A stretch of 64,000 nucleotides of DNA from Acanthaster planci (lineage: Eukaryota > Echinodermata > Asteroidea > Valvatida > Acanthasteridae), in assembly GCF_001949145.1 (NCBI RefSeq), contig NW_019091547.1:253945-317944 (forward strand). Reading direction: 5' to 3'. Each line of letters begins with the position of its first letter. The stretch's first letter is position 1. The notes under the pieces were generated by a model. The model saw nothing but the letters and a program-made list of their open reading frames with translations. It did no database searches and was not told where the DNA came from. Of the stretch, positions 36,301 to 48,685 are shown piece after piece. The position numbers and the translations under genes are program-made.

Positions 36301-38886
36301 CCCTTCCCCCGGCCTGGATTGGTACGTAATTTAAGCTTACTGGTACTTCAGTGTTCTTGCAGTTTTAAACAAGGAATTAAGCACAGAAATATCTTATAAT
36401 TGCTAAAGACAGATAAATACGTGAGAAATTTTCCGATTTTTAAAAGAAATTTTACCAACTCTGAGAAAGACATATGTCTGGGTGGTCAGACTCAAAATTA
36501 AAACAAGTGCCGGGCTGAGATTATGAGAGCTAGATGGCCCTGCCCACCGCCGCCCCGCATAGCTAGGACCCTGTTTGTGTTCGGTCTCAGTCTAAGATAC
36601 CTCAGTCTCGGTGTTGGGAAGTTGTCGTCTCGGTCTTAAAAGGGCTGGTCTTGGAATTGGTCATGGTCTCTGTCTCAACATGCCTGGGTCCAGTCACTGT
36701 CTCAGACAGGGCAGTTTCGGTGACGACACCAAAACTCACACTGTCTTCTTTAACAACTCCAAAGCAGGCCTTAGGATGCCCTTGGCACTAAGAATGCTAC
36801 GCGAATTACTCTAGGAGTAAACGAAAAAGTAAATAAATACTCTAAATCATGCCAGATTGTCACTTCATAGACACAGTAAAGTCAAGAAATTATCTGATGG
36901 GCTTTTAATGTCGCTGTCTAAAAACATTTTCAACTTCCATATTTCAGTCTTCGGTAAACTATGATCCCAAACCCATGTCAGACAGTTCTCAATAAAGAAG
37001 GTAACCACAGTACGTTATGAAGAAGCAACAAATTAAAAATTAAACAATTTTAGTTTTAGACTTTTTAGAATTTTAGCGTTTAGGTCACAGGTGTAAAGTA
37101 AAAATACCATACTTAACCTAACAGTCCTCAGTCCTGCAAATACTGAGATTTAGGACTGTTAGGGCTAACAATTATATGCAGACACAGATGTCAAAACTAG
37201 TTCTAAAAGTTACTTTTCAACCAGTCATCACAAAATGAGCTATACATCTACATTTCAAAACTTGCGCCAGACGTGGAGCCTTGAAAATAACTTTTAAATC
37301 TTAATTTCTGGAAATGGGCTGGTGAGCGCACAATCAAAGTCAACCCATTTTGTGATTTCTGGTCACTTTTTTTAATAAAAAGACATGTTCTTACCTCCTG
37401 GCAACCCTCGCAAACGCTTCGTAAGCAGTGGCAGGCGTGATGCGTAGTTGGCTTATCATGTCACGGAACTCGCACTCGTACTGGGAGTTAATCTCGTCCC
37501 CAATCTGTGCCAGTCGTCTGCCAATCTGCGACGTTGGACTGTCGGACGGAGAAGCAAGAGAACTGCATGAAGCTTTAAAAATTATGTAGACCCCTGGCAC
37601 ATGTTCCAACACTGTCAAGTTCCAGAGCTCCCATCCTCAGAAAGTTTTCCAAGTAATCCTTAAGGATGATACCCTCATAGTGTTATTTGATTGTTGTAAT
37701 TACCGTCCACCATCATAGCATCACATGATATCAATAATTCAGAAACTACAAAAATATTCTCGAGCATTTTTTCATTTCTTCTCGGTCACTGCTGGCCCCA
37801 ACTTTTCAATAGCTGATTTCATGGAACTATACATGTATATGCAATAGCTTAATTTCACTTGCAACAAAGTTTACGGCACAAGTTCTGCAACAACTTATGA
37901 CACATTTCATGAAAGTTACACATCGCATAAGTCTACGACTTGCACAACAAATTATGGCATAACTTACGCAATTATTTTAAGTGGCATAAGTTGCGCCCAT
38001 CATGATCAGTTAAAGGCTCTTCATTGCTCAACTTAATAAGTTTTTAAACGAGAAATGCACAACTTTTGGGGGGCGGAACGAAAAACTTGCTTGGCTGTGA
38101 GAAAACTCAGGATTTTCTGCTCAGTTCGGACATGCATGTAGATGAAACTTTTTCAAAATGATGGGTGGAAGTAATTTAACAATTTAATGACTAGTTTTAG
38201 TGCAAAGGAACAAGAACACCTGTCACAAAAGCTGTGGTTGTCCTCGTCCAAGATATTTAATACAATTAAATATACTGCACAGCAAAGCAACTTTCTGTGA
38301 AATCGGCCATACTGTGCATTACACAGCTACGCCAGAAATATGTGGCTTAAAGTTTAAACACGCTGCAAAGTTATACATGTAAATGCCACCTTTCATGGAA
38401 TCAGCTGCTCATTTCTATCTTTACCTTTTTTCTTTTTATTTTCAAACAAACACTCCTTTCTGTTTTATGGCTATCTTTGTAGGCAGTCCCAAGCGGTACT
38501 CAGATGCTTTTAAACATTTAAATTCTGTCAAAGTACAGATGGAAAATTGTTCTGGTGGTTCATTTTCTGAGTGCAATAAGCCCTTGTAAGCAGTTGACAG
38601 ACACGTTTGCGCAGTTATTAAAAAATATGTCCAAGAAACAGGCATTTAGGGCTTAAAAAATTGAAAAGTGAGACACTAACCTGAGGGGATTCGCTGTGAA
38701 GCACTGAAATTCGGGTATCCTCGGCGTAGCAATCGCCAACTCACTCTCCTCCGACTGCAAGTCGGTCTGGTACCTGATGAACATGTAATTTCTTACAATG
38801 GACTCAGTCTGCTCAACCACATTGTCCTCCGTGTCGGGCGACAGTCTCTCGGTGGTTTCCGTGGAGGTCGACTGGTAGGTGGCCAT
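33303..38886 (-). CDS. BAK1: BAK, pro-apoptotic BCL-2 family effector, complete coding gene in four exons
   Basis: The coding order on the minus strand is 38886-38681, 37538-37395, 34637-34460 and 33395-33303. It gives 206 codons plus stop, close to the roughly 211 residues of vertebrate BAK. BAK permeabilises the mitochondrial outer membrane by BH3-triggered oligomerisation. Visible in order are an alpha-1/BH4-like helix with NYMFIRYQ (residues 33-40), BH3 with LAQIGDEIN (78-86), BH1 with GINWGR (122-127), BH2 with WISQQGGW (169-176) and a hydrophobic C-terminal segment (about 183-203) ending in GRR. Intron phases are 2, 2 and 0, and all donors are GT (gttagt, gtaaga, gtaagc). The BH2 exon ends directly after the GGW tryptophan, the position of the intron shared across the BCL-2 family. 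I chose the ATG at 38886 for its strong GCCATGG context and because it leaves a BAK-like N-terminal length. An in-frame ATG at 38958 would add 24 residues. BAX and BOK are less likely because alpha-1, BH3 and BH1 all match BAK best. Confidence 0.92.
33900..34045. repeat. Dispersed repeat fragment in BAK intron 3
   Basis: Contains GCAGCCAGAAGTGACACATG and TCTATGGGAAGTGGCA and ends TTTTGGACATGGCCT. The first two segments recur at 30490 and 31140. The last matches the reverse complement of AGGCCATGTCCGCAAG at 31090, so the ends of this family are inverted. Confidence 0.55.
34051..34297. mobile_element. Miniature inverted-repeat element in BAK intron 3, about 245 bp
   Basis: The left end TATAGGCCGTTTTCCAATAC continues as TTAACTTCGTCTCCGTCTCA. 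The right end, reverse-complemented, reads TATGGCAATTTTCCAATGC, then TCAACTTCGGCTCCGTCTTA. That is about 45 bases of imperfect terminal inverted repeat. The interior has no frame. The flanking TA or TATA fits a TA-targeting DNA transposon. Confidence 0.75.
34460..34637 (-). CDS. BAK1: BAK coding exon 3 (BH1 and BH2)
   Basis: Encodes residues 117-176 and holds BH1 (FTQGINWGRIAALLSFGY), the central hydrophobic hairpin (AGIGEFIGKIIGSIVQFI) and BH2 (RIAQWISQQGGW). The acceptor is tatttccag and the donor gtaagc. The incoming phase 2 joins AG|A to give Arg117, and the outgoing phase is 0. This exon alone identifies the multi-domain BCL-2 family fold. Confidence 0.93.
34800..34930. repeat. GC-rich dispersed repeat fragment
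   Basis: GGGGCAATGCCCCGGCGGGG and GACAGAGCCCCCTAAGGCTC are unusual for the local base composition and resemble low-complexity remnants often found within invertebrate transposons. It lies in BAK intron 2. The class is unknown. Confidence 0.3.
36580..36720. repeat. Degenerate GTCTC(A/G)GTCT simple repeat
   Basis: GTCTCAGTCT, TCAGTCTCGG, GTCTCGGTCT, GTCTTGG and GTCTCTGTCT follow one another in BAK intron 2. This is a decayed 6-mer or 12-mer repeat and makes no protein sense in either strand. Confidence 0.5.
37395..37538 (-). CDS. BAK1: BAK coding exon 2 (BH3)
   Basis: Carries the BH3 helix IGRRLAQIGDEINSQY, with the conserved Leu (residue 78) and the Gly-Asp pair (82-83). A conserved Glu-Phe-Arg segment and the alpha-3/alpha-4 region with TPATAYEAF follow. 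The acceptor used here is tccgacag at 37539-37540 because a good pyrimidine tract precedes it. An in-frame alternative acceptor (cttcatgcag, about 21 bases upstream) would add seven residues. Confidence 0.9.
38681..38886 (-). CDS. BAK1: BAK coding exon 1 (N-terminus and alpha-1 helix)
   Basis: Encodes residues 1-68 and two bases of codon 69. The first 28 residues are polar and rich in Thr, Ser and Glu, followed by the VVEQTESIVRNYMFIRYQ helix that corresponds to the start of the BAK fold. The exon ends CCCCTCAG before gttagt. The open frame continues upstream to about 39126 with a Gln-rich stretch. A possible acceptor at about 39050 (tttgtcatag) suggests a 5' UTR exon boundary there, so the upstream part is either 5' UTR or an N-terminal extension. 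Confidence 0.88.
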
Positions 38887-41800
38887 GGCTGGCTCGGCGG
38901 ATGCACGGCTTAGTCTGCGCTGGGCTAGGCTTGCTGTTGGAACGTCATTCAGCCTCATGTGTGAGGCAGCATGGAACGGCACTTCTTGTGGTTGCTGTGG
39001 CTGCTGCAGTCGTCTGGTTTCCTCCCCGTTATCGTTCTCTATGACAAAACGATGCAGAAGGAACACTCTGATAAGTTCAACTGGCAAGATGGGTATAGCC
39101 ATGATGAGAGATGCACAGTGCAGCAAGTATAAATTTTAGTAAGTGTGACACTGGAACCCACAAAATCCAGTTCACAATTTTCAAATGCGATTTCAATTAC
39201 ATGTATGTACATGTATAGTTGATGGCTACTGTTGATAAGTTAGTCCGATTGTCAAACCACAAAGACTGCGTTGTGACTGAATGTGAAACACTTATGAGCA
39301 CAACAATCTGCTTAATGAGCTGGACGGAATTGATCTAATCTTCACACCGGCAACGTGCGTTATCATCTGAACCAGAGTGAGCTTTGGCCACCTCTTAAAT
39401 ACGCTAGGCAGCGTTAACGAGTTCATCCGGAATGCCAAACGTTCACGGCCACCTGTTACCAGGGGCACGGGGCAGCCATGCAGTAACAGCCAGCGTTATC
39501 ACCAACATCCCCTCCCCCTCCTCAATGAGCATGCTCAGACAAACGGCACACGCACACCAAGAGCGTCAGCAGGACTTGCGCTTGGGGGAAAAAAACATTG
39601 ATCCCAATCTCACATGAAGAGATACGACCTTGCCTTGCAACACAGGGAGTGCCGAGATTCAATTTGCAAACCACACATGTTTGGATGTCACGGCACTAAT
39701 GAGATAAAGATTGGAATAAATTGATCGCTTTGGACGATGGGGGCATCTGCAGTTCACGCACGCTGGGAAGGGGAGGAACTGGACACAGAGCAAGGCTAGG
39801 ACGAAATAAGAGGAGAAAAGTAATCATCAAACCTTCGGGGTCAAGGTCAACTCGGAAGAGGAAGTTATTAACGTTGTGTCATGAATGAGATTCTGGACGT
39901 GAAAGGTTGCTCAGGAGTTGGTAAAGATCAAGGTGATGATCTAATTAATACTGGGGTACCTTGTAAGTACAGATGAATGGGCAAAACTGGGCCGGACTTG
40001 TCTCGAAACTTTGTACATGTATAGTGCCTGCTCCATCAATGGCCTTCTTAAAGATCTACTTAAGTATATTAGGTCAGTTTACACTTTCACATGAATGTTT
40101 CACGTACAGGTATCAAAGAAAGCCAAAAGTATTTCAAGCTAGTACAAGGCATTATTTCCTCATTTCAGCACGATATAATCTTCATCCAAAAAAGGAAAAA
40201 AAAAAGTTAAAAAAAAAAATCTTATGTACCTGTTCACGTCCCAGTACACTGTAAGCTTCACATTATTTAATCAAAAGGTACTCATACCCTGTATGGTCTT
40301 AATTACACAAAATCTTATGAGAAATATAAGTACCTTGGTAATAGGTAAACGGTTATTGTCCAACACTTGGTTAATGTTTCTTTGAACTTTTTGGATTCAA
40401 GATGTTTGGCCTTTTAAATGTAAATTTCTAATTTGTTTCCATGACATTTCAACTAGCCTAATTTGCAATAACCAATTGTTCCACAGTTTATCTTTAAATT
40501 AAAACAATTCAAGAAGAGAGACTTAAAAACAAAAAGCAACATGAAATAAACGAAGGTTAAATGGCCCCTGAAACAATGAACAGATATCATGAAGCAAGAA
40601 TGCAATTAGAAAATAAGATCCTAAACCCATTATCAGATGATAATTCAAAGCCCGGCCTTGGGGGGGGGGTAGTAGGGAGAGAAGGTGATTACACAGTCGT
40701 CCCTTTCTCTTAACTGGAAAAAAAAAATCGAACACGCACAGTGAGCACGTGCATTGTGCTGCCATCACACAATGGAAGCGAGGGGGGGGAACGGCATGCC
40801 ATTAGTAAAAGATAATTATCATGTTCGTCGGCAGCAGCTGGGATTACTGATGAATGTGTGCGCAGATGCTTTCTCCCAGGCAAGTTCATCCAGAGGACAA
40901 GAGGTGAGGTGGATGTCACTAGGTAGGAACAGGTCCTTTGCCACCCTGCCGGGCACCATTGTTATTGTAATGAGGCCTTAGTCACCCTTACTGGAGGATG
41001 AGTGTTGTGCAGTACAAGTAAACAAGACGACGATGCTGGATTTGTAAGACGGAAACAGGAAGCAGCCGAGGCAAATATACGAGTATACACACCTTGAACA
41101 ATAAGGGGCAACAAAGGCCAAGAAATACAAGGGCTTCCCTCCTCTGGACAGCAACAGACAATTGCCTCCTTCAACACACACACACTGTAGTTTTCCAAAG
41201 AGAAGCATGACAATTTGACTTACCAGAAAGATCACAAAATTCCTAATGTACATGTATATGCACAAATTCAAATCTCATACATGTACATACTGTGCATGTT
41301 TGTGTACTGTAATTGTGGGCATGCTACATGCATATGTACATGTACATTTTACATTACAGTACACGCACTCGTACATTACACTAGACATGTACATGTACAT
41401 GTATATATAAGTGAACATGGACTTTCGTTGTTAGATACCGGTACATGCAGGTTGGTTTGCTCCAAGACTACAAGATAATCAAGCACCCAAGACCATGTAA
41501 CATGGATGTAAACTGGTACCAGTAAATGTGGTAAACAAATCCATTCCAATTTTTTCCCCAGAGCTACCGGTATTACAAGGGTCAAAAATAAAGGATGTTT
41601 TTCTGACCCCCAAAACTCTGTCTGGAACATGTACATGTACATATTCCAAGAAGCTTGGCTTTCACAGAAAGAAAAAATCTAATCAATAAATCAATAGGCC
41701 TCTCATGACTGAGGCTCCAGTCACTCCACGTACATGTAGTACATGTACGGTATGAGTTCACTACATGTACGCAACCTGAAAATGAACTGGTGACTGTGCA

Positions 41801-43569
41801 TGTACATGTACATGTACGTGTACTTTGACTACACTGATCACATTTGTCATGGAGGACCAATGATCTGCAAGCAATGACCAACTTACCTTGGCGCAAGCTC
41901 AATGTACGATGGAGGCTGACAGGTGATGTACACGTGCACACCATGCACTGTGTGCCCACAGGAGAGAACTGACCCATGGTCATGGGGAGAGTTCATAGAG
42001 TGCCCCAAGGCACAAAAATGTCAAATGTGCACAGTCAAAAGAATTTATCCCTGCAGTGGGTCCTTTTTTCTGCTCCCAGAGTTAGATCCACCCCAGGCTG
42101 ACTTCCAGAATGAAGAAACCACAGAACTACAGTATGTGCTACAGAGCTGGCAAGTGACCACAGTCAGCTGTTTCAGCAAACTCAGTTAGAAATCAATGTC
42201 TGTTCACATGCAAATCACTACCCTCTGTGTGGTGTAAAATTCTGCTTGTAGAGACTTGGAGAGAGAGAAAAAAAATCACGGAAGAGTGGACTCCAAATGC
42301 TGCAGACCACAATCCACCCAAACAAGCAGAATCTCGTCAGTGCACAGAGAAACCGCAGCTTTGAATGTTCACAGCAGTATGATCACGGTCAACCGGGTAC
42401 AGACTCTCCCGGATCAGTTTAAACCAATGACGTGAAAATTCTCTAACCTTGAATAGAAAAAACCTACACAAATTTGCACGCAGATGCCATTTGTGCAAGG
42501 CACTCGATGTTTTCTGGTCCAAACCCTTTGGTGTCAAGTTAAGTACTGTGCCTCAAATTGTCAACAACTGGGTAATATACACACAGCTCCTCCCACGTGG
42601 GGCCAAAGTCACAACTATTATTAACTGTTCTGCGTGACTAACGTTGCACAAATGCAACAAAGGAACAAAGGCTCAAAGAAGTTATTTTGGGATGTCCACT
42701 CATCCTTTGTCGTGACTGACAGTGGGGGGGATATGAATTATGCATTAACAAGGGGGATGAATAATGCATTTGAGTCACTTGTCTTATCAGTTTGCCTGAG
42801 CAAGAGCTGGCCAAGAAAGGGCCACAAAACTGAGACCTGTTTACAGCATGACGACAGAGTTAGTTTTACGTGATTCATACAGGATTGTTAAGTTAAGGAG
42901 GGGATTCCCAAGCAATAAGATCTATTTGACCAACAACTAGGGCACATGCGTGGGGGCCACATGTACATGTAAGGCACATGTGCCTGTAGTCCACAGTAAC
43001 TCTTTGCTCGCACAGTAACACAGCAAAAGCTCAGAAACCTTACTTAAGTTCTTAAATCCAACAACAGTAGATCAAATATCAGTAAACTGTAAGTTTGCCG
43101 TGACTCCTTGTTTCTGTTTGTGTTTTTCATGGGGGCACAAATTCCTAATGCTTCAAAAAATACACACTAACTAATCATTCTTTAGACAGATTACACGTTC
43201 ACCTGTAATTGATTAACAAGTAGTGTTACAGACAACAGAGGTTTTCTCAATGTACTTTGCAAATATGGATTTGATGCCAAATAGGATCGCGAATCATCAA
43301 TGCAATCAGAACTGATTTCAAAACAGTTTGTGCATACACAGCTTCAAGTGTGAAGCCTGCTCAATCATGTCAATGGACAAGCTGAATCAAAAACGATGCT
43401 TTATTGTTTGTAAATTGTAGTCAACAAAATGTAAATTAGGCTTTCTGCAGAGAGACGTGTTTACTTCAGGACGGTTGATACTTAAAAGCAACATAAAAAA
43501 TATACATGTACATGTAATGTACTTGTACAAAACAAAAATTACAGTTAACATTTGGGAGCTTTGACTTAC
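38887..43569. other. No gene firmly recognised upstream of BAK
   Basis: This should hold the BAK 5' UTR and promoter. A minus-strand mini-exon is conceivable at 41934-41906 (acceptor catcacctgtcag, donor gtaagt, 29 bases). A TACATG array lies at 41330-41405 and another run near 41800. Poly-A-like AAAAAAGGAAAAAAAAAG occurs near 40190. Confidence 0.35.
41325..41410. repeat. Dense GTACATGTAC array
   Basis: CATATGTACATGTACATTTT and GACATGTACATGTACATGTA within 80 bases. This is part of the return of the motif right of the BAK gene. Confidence 0.65.
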
Positions 43570-43629
43570 CCCTATCACCAACAGTTGCATTCCAGTTGGA
43601 GAGAAGGTTCCGGGCAAAACAAGAAAAGG
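43570..43629 (-). CDS. Candidate internal exon of an unrecognised gene
   Basis: Exactly 60 bases lie between aaatgttag and a consensus donor (GATAGGG|gtaagt), open in phase 0 as VLPGTFSPTGMQLLVIG with PFL in front. A second frame is open as well (CFARNLLSNWNATVGD). The donor is strong and the acceptor tract is modest. It lies on the same strand as the exons at 47.7 and 49.9 kb. Confidence 0.27.
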
Positions 43630-46600
43630 CTAACATTTTCAAAGTTTACCAGTTCACAACCAAATTGAAAGGTGCTGGCACGTGACCCAAGCCAGTTTCT
43701 GATCAAATCAAGCGTGGCACAACTCTGGTAGCATTCCAGGAAAAGACTGGGCAGTGTGCAACGATTTTCAAGACTGGGTATTACCCTGGACTTTCCTAAC
43801 TAGGTTTTTTCCAGAAACTTCCATTATCGATACAATGCACATTCAGTATTCTTTAGTGCCGCGCATTTCATTTCCACATGTGCTTATGTCATGAAACTAA
43901 AAACTTTGTTTCCCTTACACGTGTTCTGTAGTGTAACACCCACACAATCATGTAAAAAAAGGACACACACACAAAGCAGGAAATGCAAATACTCAAAACT
44001 TCCGTTGCCACTGCAAATCTCTATTAACGCCAGTGACCACAAGTGAATCAAAATAAAAAATTCCCTCACGATTCCACTTTGTGTAAATGTTGAGACAGGA
44101 AAGAAAAGCATTTCCCTGCCAATGCTACATGTACCGGTATACACCCATTCTTAAGATCCTGGATATCTCGTCTAATCAGTAAGGAGAAACAAGAAGGGGC
44201 ATGGAGATAAGAATGCCGCCTCAAATGCATCGATAAACTGGCACCCACCAAATCAATTTTTAAAATAATGTACATGCTTGTACACATGTGAATATACACA
44301 TGTACATGTATACCTGCGCAAGTACACATATAAAAATACCCATGTGTCCTTCAACATAAACTGGTTTTCTATGCCCAAAACACCCATATCAAACATATTG
44401 TGAAATAAGATACTACTGTATATACATGTACATGTAACTTGAAACAGTTTAGACTGTTATACAGGGTGTTTGGGAGGGGAGGGGGCAGTAGTTTTCCCCA
44501 AGGTTCTTGGCAAAGGAAATTCTGGCAAATTCAGTACACGTACATGTACAGGGAAGTACATGTACGGTACGTAGGCGTTGCTTGTTTTTACACACAACTC
44601 AAAGAGAGTAGAAACTAGAAGTGTGCCAAAATGTCATCGACTCTGTACTATAATAGGTGAATGGCGCTATCAATCAGGCATTATTTTAACTATTTTAACT
44701 ACCCCTGCCATGTAGGGGTCTATGGCATTTTGTACACCCAAGGGGGCAAACGGCACTCGAGGTGAAGTCGAGGGTGCTAAATACTGTTGAAAAGTATTGA
44801 CAAGATTGAAGAGCAGATGAAAAGAGACAGTGGCATGAGCATTTAATATAAACTGCAATGGCAGTTCGGATTGCAGAAATAGTGATCCCAAGACTACATG
44901 TATATAGCTACATGTAGCAGCACAAACAGAAGTCTAATAACTCGGGGGGGGGAGGGGGAGGGTTCCCTCATGGTCAGAGTGAAAAGAGTATGGTAGCACA
45001 TGAGAACAGACACAGTGCTTCTAAGTCCCCCACACAGATCACATCTCCAGTAACTGGTGCGTTCTAGTACCACGGCGGTTATCCACCCTCGTACCCAAGA
45101 TTACACAATTACAACGCAGCAGACATGACAAATCAACTATGGGAAAGATCACCGTTATCCATCATTTTTTGCGGCCTGACAACATCACCAGAGTGCGTGA
45201 CACGTGAATGATACGTGCACGCTTGTAGCACATCACATAATCAGTTCACGACCAATAAAAATTCACTATCCACATGTACGACCGTGGTATAACAAATTCA
45301 TATGGAAATGTGCTATTTAAGTAGAAAGTAGATTTAACCTGTAGATAACCTGCACTACGGGGGTCCTTGTATATGTACATTATGTAGAGGTACACACCGG
45401 AACTAAGGGATAGATGCCGAATGCAAAAGGGAAAACCTTCAGAACAAGTGAAAAGGGAAATAACCAACAAAGTTTGAATAACATGTAACAGCCTACATGT
45501 ACATGTATAATGGCATTCAGTTTTTCAGGCGTAGATTTTCCATACACTGACATGACATGCACAGTGTAAATACAAATTGGGAAATCCCCACTTTTGAAAT
45601 CTGATAGTGCTGCATGTCTGTAATTAAAGGGACTTCCCACGTGGGACAGGTCACAAGTCCAGACATGCCTTTGAAACAAAATACAGATGTACCCCTTTCT
45701 TTTCATGAAATTCTGATTGACAAAACTGTACTAAGCATGAAACACATTTATTGAAAGAGGTGCAATACACGTACTGGACACAAGCGAATATATATGAGCA
45801 ACAAAAATTCTGTACGGTATTTGTGCAATAACATCATGGAGGTCTTACAAAATCAAAGGAATGTTTTAAATCAAATAAAAAAGTGCTCCTGTCATTTTTG
45901 TAGCAAAAAGTATATTGAATGATTGATCATTTATTGTTAACTGAATATTCAAATGACTTTTATGAACATATAAAAGCAAACAACAGAGACCATAAAAAGG
46001 CCCATCAGTATTTCACAGGATATAAGAAAAAATCTGATCCCAAATTCTTCCTGAAAACATTTTTTCATAATTCTTTCTAGGCAGGGTCTACATACCATGC
46101 ATGTCCATGCAGCTCAAGATGGCCTATGGATCACCCGCATATAACCCTAAGCATACATGTACATGTACATGCTACATTCACATGTACATGTAGGGCTAAT
46201 TGTTAACCTGTCCTTCAACCTTGCTACTGTACATTCAGTCCTGAAAACGGGGAAATGTAGGAGAGAGGGAAAAATCTTGTACTCCTAAGTCCTGTGTACA
46301 TGTACCTGAACAAGTACAGCAGCTGAAGAATGACTTGCCTACTGGCAGCCTCCATTCAGTGGGAAAACACTCAAGTACATGTACATGTACATGTAGGCCT
46401 TTAATGTACACAAATACCAACACCGGTACATGTACATGTGCATTCTCTTCATTGTAGTGAAAAGTTCAGACTAAAAGACCATTTTTTTTTCTTAATCAAT
46501 TCAGGTTGGTGTCATGCCTTGCATAACTGTTTTCTTAAAAGGGGTTCCCCTTCATTACCAAACACCTTGGAGAGGGGTGGCATTTTTTTTCTTTGGCTCT

Positions 46601-46751
46601 TAGCCAAAACCAACTGAAGTTACATGTGCACTGTGGAATTTTGGGAGGAGTTTGTTTACTACATGTAACATTATCGCACACACACACAAAAATGGAAATT
46701 TGCCAAGATTTTAACCTCAGCTTTAAACAATAGGGTATTGGTTTTTTAATT

Positions 46752-46777
46752 TTTGGTACCAATACCAAAAATCCCTC
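46752..46777. repeat. Perfect short hairpin
   Basis: TTTTTGGTACCAATACCAAA (and two further A) forms a 9-base stem with a four-base loop. No terminator-like role is implied in a eukaryote. Confidence 0.4.
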
Positions 46778-47644
46778 AAACAATATTTCCAAATCTGGCA
46801 TTACCCTCTTTAAGAACGGGTTTTGGGAACTCCCACCGATGGACAAGTTTCAACATGACCCACAGGCAGGTTCAACTTGGACACCATGTGGATAACAGTC
46901 TTTGAATTTCTGTAAAACTGCTGTCAAAGTGTGATCAAAATATACTGTTCCTGTGGAAAACCACCCAAGGTTCGAAGCATGCGCAGTTCATGTACCGGTA
47001 CATGTAAAAGCCCCTCTGTCCAGCTGTGCTCAGCCCTGAGTTAACAAGAATTCAATTCAGAGACCACTTAGTCTCACTTGTGTTGCTGGCTCATATGCAC
47101 TTCGGGTATCAGGGCCTCTGGGCGGTTTTCAGGAAGCTCTCCAGAGTCCTTTCCAAGTGTGTGCACATGATGCTGTGACATCTTGGGTACAAGATAATGT
47201 TAGAACAAAACACGGGCGGTATCTCAATCCAGCATCTTCAACATCCTCAACAAAACTTAACCATTCAATTTAAGATTAAAATGCATTGACACTGCCTGCA
47301 AAGAATGCCTCAAATGTACATGTACCGGGAAAATGTACATACACTGTACCAGTACACACATACATGTACATTGCGGCATTTGGATTATTTCATTGCACAG
47401 ACTGAGGCTTACAAGTGCAACCAGGTGACAATTTTTGATTCAAAGAGAAATTCCGCAGCTTATTTCCCAGCAAAGTTGGAAAATCACTTAACCTTGTACA
47501 TGTACATAACAAAGTTTACTATACGGGGCAGCGCGGACATCCGGAAGTTTCACAACATTGCGGGCAGCAACCACAACGAGCCAATGAAAACAACTGCAAC
47601 GAGCATGTATAAACATGTACTGATCAAAGAAAAGGTTGTGTAAC

Positions 47645-47740
47645 CTGATCCTCGGACTGGCTGGTGTGTGCATACAGTATGTCGCCATGGTCATTGTTTT
47701 CACCAGCACGGTACCTCCCTGAGAATCCTGCAATTCCATG
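47645..47740 (-). CDS. Candidate internal exon of an unrecognised gene
   Basis: The 96-base symmetric exon is phase 0 at both ends. It runs from the acceptor ...gcaatggggcag to the donor GATCAG|gttaca, which is weak. The frame reads HGIAGFSGRYRAGENNDHG followed by DILYAHTSQSEDQ. The hydrophilic, Gly-rich composition is coding-like. Other frames contain stops or are poorer. The family is unknown. Confidence 0.32.
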
Positions 47741-48584
47741 CTGCCCCATTGCATTGAAATGTATTAATACATACATGTACATTTGTACATATGCACATGT
47801 ACAGTACAACGTGTACGTACGGTACAGGCCTACCATTAAGCATGTTAAGTCAACACCACGACTTCACTATTAGATCATCATTTTTCCAGAACCAGGTAAT
47901 CAGTAATATGTACCGGTAACATGCCAACCACTTAACTATTGCAGCCATGTGACATCCTTGAAAATTACTACACAGACACACATGACCACCAAGTAATATT
48001 AACTTTTCTACAAAATAAATTTGTATGGATCTGCATTCCTTTATCACTCTTGTGATCGATTACACAGTAGTGTTATGAGGTTTGTACATGGAACACGGAT
48101 GCTGGTAACATTCTTTGAAAAGTTACATATGTACGTGTACAAAAATCTCAGAATTACTCAAACATTACAAATGATTCGATAAGTGAACTTAGCTTTTTGT
48201 GCTACTCCCCAGCAACGTGTGGCTTATTGCATCAACCTCAAAATACATGTAGGTTAAAGTACTGACATACGTACCGGTACAAATCGTCCTCAGTCCTTCA
48301 AAATCCTTTGTTGCCATGAAAATACTGGATACAGCCTAAATCCTCAAAAATCTTCTTTTAATTCTTTGATGCACGTACTGCTCCTTAGAGGAGCGACCAG
48401 TAGGGTCAACATTGGGCATCTAATGATGCATGCTGCAAACTAATTTTCTGATGCATCAACTCCAAAAAACTACATACGAAATGACACACATTACGACAAA
48501 AACACCTGACAGACAAGCTCTACATGTATTGACCAAGTTCCCAGATTCTGTACCAGGAACTTAACTGCGTGTATTTAAGTACGT

Positions 48585-48685
48585 ACATGTACTGTGGATG
48601 TACACATGTATGTACATGTACTTATAATGTACATGTACTTTTAATGTACTTATAATGTATGCACATGTACTTATAATGAAAGTGC
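48585..48685. repeat. Short ACTTATAATGTA/GTACATGTAC tandem repeat
   Basis: TGTACTTATAATG recurs four times within about 80 bases with TACATG spacers (one copy is ACTTTTAATG). Confidence 0.65.

Noticed and set aside
35955-36329. 124-codon plus-strand frame with WNRLTDR near the end, resembling the tail of LINE reverse-transcriptase proteins
   Set aside because: Only a few residues match and no reverse-transcriptase or endonuclease motif precedes it. It could be a remnant but is not supportable.
38879-39139. 86-codon plus-strand frame with Cys-Gly repeats
   Set aside because: Antisense shadow of the BAK first coding exon and its Gln-rich upstream part.
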